6,546 bases of DNA from assembly GCA_014762485.1 (NCBI GenBank), contig JABURU010000218.1, positions 1 through 6,546 on the forward strand, written 5' to 3'. The position numbers were made by a program, and so were the translations under genes. Of this stretch, positions 1 to 5,326 are shown piece after piece. This DNA comes from Gammaproteobacteria bacterium. Its GTDB lineage: Bacteria > Pseudomonadota > Gammaproteobacteria > Thiohalospirales > Thiohalospiraceae. Positions within the stretch are counted from its first letter, which is position 1. Every line of letters starts with the position of its first letter. The notes under the pieces are model-generated. The model saw only the letters and a program-made list of their open reading frames with translations, was not told where the DNA came from and searched no databases.

Positions 1-1562
1 TAAAAGAGAAAGAAAAACAGAAAAGTGATAACCAGACCAGCCAACATACCTGCGATTGCACCAGAGTTGTTCATGCGCTTGGAGAAGATACCCATCATCA
101 ACGCAGGGAAGATAGATGAGGCAGCCAGACCAAACGCAATCGCAACCGTACCGGCGGCGAAGCCCGGAGGATGCAGACCCAGGTAACCAGCCGCAGCAAT
201 CGCACCAATCATGGCCAGACGAGAGGCCATCAGTTCGTCTTTCTCGCTGATGTCAGGTTTGAAGATACCCTTCAACAAGTCATGAGAAATCGCAGACGCG
301 ATAGCCAGCAACAGGCCTGCCGCAGTAGACAGGGCCGCAGCCAGACCACCAGCCACTACCAGGGCAATTACCCAGTTAGGCAGCTTAGCGATTTCAGGGT
401 TGGCCAGTACCATGATGTCACGGTCAACCTTAACCATTTCGTTACCCTTCCAGCCGTAAGATTCGGCTTGAGCAGCGAAAGCAGGGTTCTTGTCGTTGTA
501 GTACTGAATACGTCCGTCACCGTTCTTATCTTCGAACTTCAACAGACCAGTAGTTTCCCAATTCTTGAACCACTGAGGACGCTCTGCGTACAGCAGGTTA
601 CCTTCAGCAGAACCAACTTCACCGACCTGGATGGTGTTCATCAGGTTCAGACGAGCCATTGCGCCTACAGCAGGAGCAGTGGTGTACAGAATGGCGATGA
701 ATACCAGGGCCCAACCAGCAGACTTACGTGCATCACGTACCTTAGGTACAGTGAAGAAACGGATGATGACGTGTGGCAGACCAGCTGTACCAATCATCAG
801 AGTCAGGGTGTAGATGAACATGTTCAGAGTACCGCTGCTAGCAGTGGTGTACTCATTGAAGCCTAGATCAGATACAACCTGATCCAGCTTATCCAGCATG
901 CTCACGCCAGAGCCGTCGGCCATGGTGCTACCCAGACCCAGCTGAGGCAGTGGGTTGCCGGTGATGGCCAGTGAGATGAAGATCGCAGGAATGGTGTAAG
1001 CGAAGATCAGTACAACATACTGAGCGATCTGGGTGTAGGTAATACCTTTCATACCACCCAGTACGGCGTATACGAATACGATACCCATACCGATGAACAG
1101 ACCAGTGTCGTAGTCAGTCTCCAGGAAGCGGGAGAATGCAACACCGATACCCTTCATCTGACCAATTACATAAGTGATGGAAGCTACGATCAGACAGATA
1201 ACCGCAACGATGCGGGCATTCTGTGAGTAGTAACGATCACCGATGAACTCAGGTACAGTGAACTTGCCGAACTTACGCAGGTAAGGAGCAAGCAGCATCG
1301 CTAGTAGTACATAACCACCGGTCCAGCCCATCAGGAATACGGAAGCACCGTAACCGTTAAAGGCAATCAGACCCGCCATGGAGATGAAAGAAGCTGCAGA
1401 CATCCAGTCAGCCGCAGTAGCCATACCATTCTGAATTGGGTGGATACCACCGCCGGCAACATAGAATTCACCAGTGGTAGATGCACGTGCCCAGAAGGCA
1501 ATACCGATATAGATCGCGAAGGTGATACCGACGACGATATATGTAAGTGTTGTTAAATCCAT
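1..1562 (-). CDS. Sodium:solute symporter large subunit, VC_2705-type (3' end beyond window)
   Basis: A polytopic inner-membrane Na+-coupled symporter of the SSS family. About 520 codons are visible; the C-terminus runs off the left edge, still inside a hydrophobic segment. It starts MDLTTLTYIVVGITFAIYIG. The ATG is preceded by AGAGGA (minus strand, about 1570-1575) at good spacing. Near residues 404-416, AGGLAAALSTAAG with S412-T413 matches the conserved Ser/Thr pair that forms the Na2 sodium site in SSS proteins such as PutP. A hydrophilic insert of roughly 85 residues (about 309-395) separates two membrane helices and contains DKNGDGRIQ at 345-353. By homology to PutP topology it should face the periplasm. 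The DUF4212 gene 12 bases upstream is the known partner of this subfamily, which favours VC_2705-type over plain ActP. The substrate is not readable from the sequence; acetate or another short organic acid is an inference. Codon choice is strongly biased (GGT, CTG, CGT, AAC), suggesting high expression. Confidence 0.93.
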   Translation of the reverse strand, partial: MDLTTLTYIVVGITFAIYIGIAFWARASTTGEFYVAGGGIHPIQNGMATAADWMSAASFISMAGLIAFNGYGASVFLMGWTGGYVLLAMLLAPYLRKFGKFTVPEFIGDRYYSQNARIVAVICLIVASITYVIGQMKGIGVAFSRFLETDYDTGLFIGMGIVFVYAVLGGMKGITYTQIAQYVVLIFAYTIPAIFISLAITGNPLPQLGLGSTMADGSGVSMLDKLDQVVSDLGFNEYTTASSGTLNMFIYTLTLMIGTAGLPHVIIRFFTVPKVRDARKSAGWALVFIAILYTTAPAVGAMARLNLMNTIQVGEVGSAEGNLLYAERPQWFKNWETTGLLKFEDKNGDGRIQYYNDKNPAFAAQAESYGWKGNEMVKVDRDIMVLANPEIAKLPNWVIALVVAGGLAAALSTAAGLLLAIASAISHDLLKGIFKPDISEKDELMASRLAMIGAIAAAGYLGLHPPGFAAGTVAIAFGLAASSIFPALMMGIFSKRMNNSGAIAGMLAGLVITFLFFFLF

Positions 1563-1574
1563 ACTATCGTCCTC

Positions 1575-1832
1575 TTAGTCTTCGTGCACGTCGTATTCAC
1601 GATCGAGCTTTTCCATTGCATTGGCGTAATAGAACACCAGAGCCAGGAAGGTGTAGATGGAACCTTGTTGTGCAAACCAGAAACCAAGCTTATAACCGCC
1701 CAGTGGAATGGTATTTAATGCATCTACAAGGAAGATACCAAAGCCGTATGAAACTACGAACCATACGACCAGGCATTTTGTCAGAAGGCTTAAGTTAGCC
1801 TTCCAATATGCGGACATATTATTGCCTGTCAT
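1575..1832 (-). CDS. DUF4212 symporter small subunit
   Basis: An 85-residue membrane protein of the DUF4212 family, the putative small subunit of VC_2705-type sodium:solute symporters. Two hydrophobic segments are visible, about residues 17-39 and 50-72. The family hallmark GFWFAQQGSI lies at 50-59 and the conserved acidic tail LDREYDVHED at 76-85. Length is normal for the family. The gene ends 12 bases before the large-subunit ATG, so the two are certainly co-transcribed and the products probably form one complex in the inner membrane. An alternative start at Met6 (MSAYWKANL) resembles many family members, but the strong GAGGAG eight bases before the upstream ATG supports the start given here. 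The role of the small subunit in transport is not established. Confidence 0.93.
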   Translation of the reverse strand: MTGNNMSAYWKANLSLLTKCLVVWFVVSYGFGIFLVDALNTIPLGGYKLGFWFAQQGSIYTFLALVFYYANAMEKLDREYDVHED

Positions 1833-1897
1833 TGTTTACTCTCCTCATGTTTAAACATGTCGGCCATCGTGGCCTGTTTTCCTTTCCGCTCCTGCAT
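1829..1897 (-). CDS. Possible micro-ORF ending on the DUF4212 start codon
   Basis: An open frame of 22 codons starts at ATG 1897-1895 and contains further in-frame ATGs at 1867 and 1858. Its TGA overlaps the DUF4212 ATG as ATGA. The peptide is hydrophilic and ends MADMFKHEESKQ. The DUF4212 ribosome binding site lies inside it. No convincing Shine-Dalgarno precedes any of its ATGs, and the frame is short enough to be chance. The only argument in favour is the exact stop/start overlap, which would allow translational coupling. Confidence 0.15.
   Translation of the reverse strand: MQERKGKQATMADMFKHEESKQ
1841..1846 (-). promoter_or_regulatory. Ribosome binding site of the DUF4212 gene
   Basis: GAGGAG on the minus strand, eight bases before the ATG at 1832. 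It decides between this start and the internal Met6. It directly abuts a 14-bp palindrome on its upstream side, so RNA folding there could affect its accessibility. Confidence 0.75.
1846..1874 (-). repeat. Tandem palindromes in the symporter leader
   Basis: Two adjacent inverted repeats lie just upstream of the DUF4212 ribosome binding site. CATGTTTAAACATG (1846-1859) is a perfect 14-bp palindrome. GGCCA-N3-TGGCC (1862-1874) can form a short GC-rich hairpin. A third, looser inverted repeat (CCTTTCC at 1881-1887 with GGAAAGG at 1898-1904) lies further upstream. None is followed by a T-run on the coding strand, so they do not look like terminators. They could be an operator, an mRNA-processing or stability structure, or a translational control element. 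The sequence match is certain; function is inference. Confidence 0.45.
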
Positions 1898-1952
1898 GGA
1901 AAGGGTACACACTTAGGAAAATTCCAGAAGGAATACCCCAAAATGTATTCGG

Positions 1953-3854
1953 TTAGCGAAGCTGGTATTCCAGTTCCAGCTTGCCCTGTAATTTTCTTGC
2001 CTGACGAAATGCCTCTTTCAATATTCGGCGATCGAGGGAATTTAATTCATCTGGTTCAAGAAAATTGTGTAACTCTTCACCATTTTCAACTTGCTGGTGA
2101 TGATTACGCATGCGCAGCAGTTGAATAAATTCATAAGCATTAACCCAGGCTTCGATATCGATCTTTGGGATCGAGCCATTATCGGCTGCGGCCTGCAAAC
2201 GGTGCAGGGTATTTGTCTGTGGCAGCTTTTCTTTTAACGCAATAATGCGGGCTGCATCGACGAAGGGGGTAATACCTTGCAGCTTGAGGTCAATGGAGTG
2301 TTTGTGTTCACCGTGTGCACTAACCTTGATATCTCCAAACAGGCCTAATGGTGGACGGTTGCGTAAACTGTTCGCTGCCATCATGTGACGGAACAAACTA
2401 TTCTGGGTGGTTTTTTCCAGTAACCAGTTGCGTAGCGCTTCTATGGGTTGCTCATTGCCAAACAGGGCGCGAAAATCAAAAAAGATGCTAGCCTTTAACA
2501 AGTTGTCTGGAGTACCGGATTCTATCCATTTGCCAAAGCGAGTTTTCCACTCATCCAGGCTCAGGCAACACTCAGGGTTACTGGCCATGATATTACCGGG
2601 ACAAAGTGGGAAACCCACTTCATCCAGAGATTCATTGATGCGCTTGGCCAGGGGTAACAGCTCTTTACGTGCATCGTCTTCACTTTGACCATCCTGGCAG
2701 ATAAATAGTATGCCGTTATCCTGGTCGGTCTTTAAGGTTTGTTCCAGTCGACCTTCACTACCAAATGCTATCCAGGTGAAGGGCGTTGATGGTTTGCCTC
2801 GTTCAGCCTCAACCAGGATGATGATGCGCTGGGTGATGTTGTCGTTTAGGGTAGAGATTATTTGAGTTAGCTGCTGAACCGAAGCGCCCTGAGCCATCAT
2901 TTGATTAATTAGCTGCTGAATATCGCTACTCAGCTGCTTCAATGCATCGAGTGTGTCGGCATGCATGATAGAGCGGCTAAGATTACCCAAACCGACACGC
3001 TGCAAAGAGAACAGGTCGCGCTCGGATACCAGGCCTAGAAAATGCTTGTTACTATCCATAACACAGACATGGCCGACACCGGATTGTGCCATATGCAAAG
3101 CGGCTTCGTAGGCAAAGTCTTCCGGTGACAGATAAGTATTGATAGGGGTCATGACTTCACTGACCGGTGCATCAATATTTTTCTCGGTCAGGGTGACCCG
3201 GACCATCACATCGCGCAGGGTTAAGATGCCAATCGGATTATTTCCTTCATCAACAATGGCAATGCTGCGACGGTGTGACTCTTCAATTTGTTTTAATGCC
3301 TGGCGAATTGGTGTTCCAGGAAGGCAGCTAATAGGATTTGGATTTAGCAGCGAGCCTAACGGGGTGTCCAGAGAACTGTCACCGGAGATATCCGAGGCCG
3401 TGCTGGCGCGAATTTCACGCATCGCCGTATCTAGCAGGTTAGCAATACGGCGGGTACAAAAGTCATTAAATGGCGCGCTTTTTTGTAGCAGCCCCTCAAA
3501 GTCTTCACGATCCAGCTCAAACACAAAGGTATCTTCAATCGCGCGTTGTACCGTGTGGGCAGGGCGTTTGGCCAGCAAGGCACCAACCGGGAAGCTTTCA
3601 CCGGTGACCAGTTCCCAGGCACCTCCTTCCGCAGTACGACCATCGGGGGTTTCACCACGTACACGGCCCTGTTTGATGATGTAGAGGTGCGATGCAATAC
3701 CATCATCAGGCCCGGTGATGATCTCATCTTTGGCAAAAAAGACCAGCTTCAGGCGTTTGGCAAGAAAGTCCAGGTGCAGTTGTGACATCTGCTTAAAAGG
3801 AGCGTGCCGACGCAGGAAATCAGTTATGGGCTGTAAAGTACTTTGGTGCTGCAT
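1953..3854 (-). CDS. cNMP-like/CBS/DUF294 nucleotidyltransferase-like protein
   Basis: A soluble 633-residue multidomain protein of the type often encoded beside ActP/VC_2705 symporters. Domains in order: a cyclic-nucleotide-binding-like domain (about 15-135), two CBS domains (about 165-285), a GlnD-like nucleotidyltransferase domain (DUF294, about 300-440) and the DUF294 C-terminal domain (about 470-625). The nucleotidyltransferase signature is intact: GSEGR at 365-369 and a DxD pair, D377 and D379, within TDQDNGIL. The C-terminal domain has GITPFVDAARIIAL at 527-540. The cNMP-like domain has FPVGALL where CRP has GELGLF; by my manual alignment Pro89 and Ala99 replace the CRP cAMP contacts E72 and R82, so cAMP binding is doubtful. 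The start is chosen because the family N-terminus (ITDFLRRHAPF) begins right after it, although the Shine-Dalgarno is poor. It lies 120 bases upstream of the symporter genes on the same strand, so co-transcription is likely. Its nucleotidyl target is unknown; regulation of the transporter or of acetate metabolism is inference. Confidence 0.93.
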   Translation of the reverse strand: MQHQSTLQPITDFLRRHAPFKQMSQLHLDFLAKRLKLVFFAKDEIITGPDDGIASHLYIIKQGRVRGETPDGRTAEGGAWELVTGESFPVGALLAKRPAHTVQRAIEDTFVFELDREDFEGLLQKSAPFNDFCTRRIANLLDTAMREIRASTASDISGDSSLDTPLGSLLNPNPISCLPGTPIRQALKQIEESHRRSIAIVDEGNNPIGILTLRDVMVRVTLTEKNIDAPVSEVMTPINTYLSPEDFAYEAALHMAQSGVGHVCVMDSNKHFLGLVSERDLFSLQRVGLGNLSRSIMHADTLDALKQLSSDIQQLINQMMAQGASVQQLTQIISTLNDNITQRIIILVEAERGKPSTPFTWIAFGSEGRLEQTLKTDQDNGILFICQDGQSEDDARKELLPLAKRINESLDEVGFPLCPGNIMASNPECCLSLDEWKTRFGKWIESGTPDNLLKASIFFDFRALFGNEQPIEALRNWLLEKTTQNSLFRHMMAANSLRNRPPLGLFGDIKVSAHGEHKHSIDLKLQGITPFVDAARIIALKEKLPQTNTLHRLQAAADNGSIPKIDIEAWVNAYEFIQLLRMRNHHQQVENGEELHNFLEPDELNSLDRRILKEAFRQARKLQGKLELEYQLR

Positions 3855-3886
3855 ATCTTGTTACGTTGCAAACTTTATATATAGCA

Positions 3887-3903
3887 ATCAAGATACGTGC
3901 CAA
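3887..3903 (-). promoter_or_regulatory. Candidate promoter for the DUF294 gene (sigma-54-like)
   Basis: On the minus strand, TTGGCACG-N4-TTGAT matches the sigma-54 consensus TTGGCACG-N4-TTGCW with correct spacing; the only clear mismatch is TTGA for TTGC at -12. Transcription would begin near 3876, giving a leader of about 22 bases before the ATG at 3854. The same stretch also allows a sigma-70 reading: TTGGCA, a 16-base spacer, then TATATA (or 18 bases then TATAAA). That this is a promoter is fairly likely; which sigma factor uses it is open. The -12 mismatch is at an important position. Confidence 0.5.
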
Positions 3904-3963
3904 TTAAATATATTGTTATTTTACAATGGGTTGTGAGTATTTCTGCATGAGGTGGAGTGGCAG

Positions 3964-3994
3964 GTGTTACGTTCTGTTACGGCAAAAGTGTTAC
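3964..3994 (-). repeat. Cluster of GTTAC direct repeats
   Basis: The plus strand shows GTTAC at 3966-3970, 3976-3980 and 3990-3994. The first two are ten bases apart, one helical turn. A fourth copy lies at 3860-3864, between the predicted transcription start and the DUF294 ATG. An inverted copy (GTAAC, 4000-4004) completes the adjacent dyad. The arrangement resembles half-sites for a dimeric DNA-binding protein upstream of the DUF294 promoter. No regulator can be assigned from sequence alone. Confidence 0.4.
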
Positions 3995-4007
3995 GTGAAG
4001 TAACACT
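3987..4007 (-). terminator. Perfect 8-bp dyad: pilZ terminator or activator site
   Basis: AGTGTTAC and GTAACACT form a perfect inverted repeat with a five-base centre, 14 bases beyond the pilZ stop codon. Read in the pilZ direction the RNA stem is followed by a run of four U before GCC, so it could be a weak Rho-independent terminator; the stem is not GC-rich and the U-tract is short. Alternatively, its centre lies about 120 bp upstream of the inferred transcription start of the DUF294 gene, a usual distance for a sigma-54 activator binding site, and it shares GTTAC with the neighbouring repeats. Both roles are compatible. Confidence 0.4.
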
Positions 4008-4021
4008 CTACATGTGGTTTT

Positions 4022-4768
4022 TTAATCTTCTTCTTTTTGACGTCGCTGCTGCTCCATTTGAAGCTTGTTAATAAAACGTTGCAACTGGTTTTCTTTATCC
4101 GTGGGCAGATCCATAAATGCTAGGCCTAAGCGGTTTACTTTTTGGCCCGTACTGAGTGTTTTCTCGAAATAGTTTCGCACCTGGAGATCGACTACCAGGG
4201 TTCCCAGGCCGGGAATGGAAATTTCGCTCTCCTCAAACACCATGAACTGTTTTATCAGTAACTCCGGCAGTTCGACCACGGTACCAATACCGCCGAGGCT
4301 TAAATCCTCTACTTCTAGTACGTGTATTACGCCCCCAGCATCGGTGAGTTTGACCGTCATTTTTCCAATATCGGAATCAATACGGAAATATTCACGACGC
4401 TGTAAGCGTAATAATGTGTCGGGCAGCTCGATGAAAACAGAGCTGGCACCATTAAATCGTGCCGGCTGAGTAGACGAGGCGATAAACTGAATAATGACGC
4501 TATTGTGCTTGAGATCAAATAACACCTGGTGAGTGTTGGAGAAGGCGCGGCTTAATTTGGCATCCTGCGCCGGCTCGAGGATCACCATGTTTTTCTCTGC
4601 ATCGACATGCAATATTGAAGTGGCCACCATGTCGCCAGAAGGCAAATAGGCACTAATCGTGCGCTTTTCGCGCATCAGGTTTCTTAACACTGAGGCGATA
4701 CTGGAACGCGTATGAATTAAAAATTCTTCGTTCGCAGGATCTTTGATTAGATTCTCTATTTCACTCAT
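4022..4768 (-). CDS. YcgR-like PilZ-domain c-di-GMP effector
   Basis: A cytosolic protein of 248 residues from the ATG at 4768 (253 if the in-frame GTG at 4783 is used; numbering below follows the longer form). The N-terminal half (to about residue 120) resembles the YcgR flagellar-brake domain and ends with the typical ELPDTLLRLQRREYFR junction. The C-terminal PilZ domain (about 127-245) carries both c-di-GMP-binding motifs: RxxxR (R130-R134) and DxSxxG (D160, S162, G165). It should therefore bind c-di-GMP. In enterobacteria YcgR slows the flagellar motor when loaded with c-di-GMP; whether this homologue acts on flagella cannot be judged, as no flagellar gene is nearby. The tail (LQMEQQRRQKEED) is charged. 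I prefer ATG 4768 (MSEIENLI) because GTG 4783 has no Shine-Dalgarno; the ATG lacks a strong one too, so the start is uncertain. The gene is separated from both neighbours by gaps of more than 100 bases and is probably its own transcription unit. Confidence 0.9.
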   Translation of the reverse strand: MSEIENLIKDPANEEFLIHTRSSIASVLRNLMREKRTISAYLPSGDMVATSILHVDAEKNMVILEPAQDAKLSRAFSNTHQVLFDLKHNSVIIQFIASSTQPARFNGASSVFIELPDTLLRLQRREYFRIDSDIGKMTVKLTDAGGVIHVLEVEDLSLGGIGTVVELPELLIKQFMVFEESEISIPGLGTLVVDLQVRNYFEKTLSTGQKVNRLGLAFMDLPTDKENQLQRFINKLQMEQQRRQKEED

Positions 4769-4799
4769 TTCTGTCAATAACACATTAAAACAATAGCTT

Positions 4800-4838
4800 A
4801 TGCCGGCATTCTATATTTATTTATGATGACTTTGTAGA
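4800..4838 (-). promoter_or_regulatory. Weak candidate pilZ promoter with palindrome
   Basis: In the AT-rich gap before pilZ, TCTACA (4833-4838), a 17-base spacer and TATAGA (4810-4815) form a weak sigma-70-like match, each hexamer four of six. The perfect palindrome ATGCCGGCAT (4800-4809) directly follows the -10 element and would cover the transcription start, a typical repressor position. No better promoter or terminator was seen in 4769-4891. Confidence 0.25.
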
Positions 4839-4891
4839 GTGAAACTGTCGATTTTACATATTTGTATAGTTATGTACCGACTGAAGCATAC

Positions 4892-5326
4892 TCAACCAAA
4901 AAGCTTTTTCCACCAGCGTCTACGGTTTCCGGGAATAGGAAAGGCTACTTTCAGATCTTCTGGTGGCATCTGGCACATAATCCAGCCGGGAAATACATGG
5001 CTACCGGAAGAGCCGCATGAGGCTCCGAGGTTATTCGGATCATAGAATTTCACAAAATTGGGACTATCACGGTGATCTGAATAAACGATACCGCAGTAGT
5101 CCTCATCATGGTCATTACGTATCAGTTGCTCAATTTCCTGTAAAAAACGCTCAATCTCATCAACGCTGGATGGCTCAGTCGGTGGGACCTCGCCCACCGC
5201 GTAGAGAAACCAGTCGGAGTTGCTCTGTTCACCTAACGTGGTGAGCAGGTCATCAAATTCATGCCAGCGCAGCATATTGATAAAACCACCCTTATAGGCC
5301 GCGAGAAATTCAGAGTTTTCTCTCAT
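4892..5326 (-). CDS. Conserved-looking hypothetical protein coupled to the response regulator
   Basis: A 144-residue soluble protein that I cannot assign to a named family. There is no signal peptide or membrane segment. The N-terminal two-thirds is acidic (DEIERFLQEIEQL at 56-68, NDHDED at 71-76). A central block FYDPNNLGASCGSS (94-107) followed by FPGW (112-115) looks like a conserved core. Three cysteines are present (78, 104, 118), in no obvious metal-binding spacing. The protein ends in a basic, aromatic tail, RRRWWKKLFG (135-144). Its ATG overlaps the stop of the response regulator gene as ATGA and is preceded by AGGAG inside that gene, so the two are probably translated in a coupled way. 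This context suggests a function linked to the two-component system or its stimulus, but no function can be read from the sequence. Confidence 0.85.
   Translation of the reverse strand: MRENSEFLAAYKGGFINMLRWHEFDDLLTTLGEQSNSDWFLYAVGEVPPTEPSSVDEIERFLQEIEQLIRNDHDEDYCGIVYSDHRDSPNFVKFYDPNNLGASCGSSGSHVFPGWIMCQMPPEDLKVAFPIPGNRRRWWKKLFG

Noticed and set aside
171..866. A 231-codon plus-strand open frame
   Set aside because: It lies fully antisense to the symporter, which is a clear family match over this stretch. Its Gln/Arg/Thr/Ser-rich composition is what the opposite strand of a codon-biased membrane protein gene gives.
1921..1934. ATTCC-N4-GGAAT inverted repeat as a terminator of the DUF294 gene
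   Set aside because: The stem is only five base pairs and AT-rich, and the following T-run is interrupted after four bases. It would not be an effective terminator.
1808..2128. A 106-codon plus-strand open frame covering the symporter leader
   Set aside because: It overlaps the DUF294 C-terminus and the DUF4212 start in antisense, and shows no ribosome binding site or family features.
3139..3684. A 181-codon plus-strand open frame
   Set aside because: It is antisense to the cNMP/CBS part of the DUF294 protein, and its Ser/Arg-rich sequence shows no recognisable domain.
4897..4909. AAAAAGCTTTTT palindrome at the end of the 144-residue protein gene
   Set aside because: It encodes the Lys-Lys-Leu-Phe of the C-terminus and has no GC stem, so it is better explained as coding sequence.
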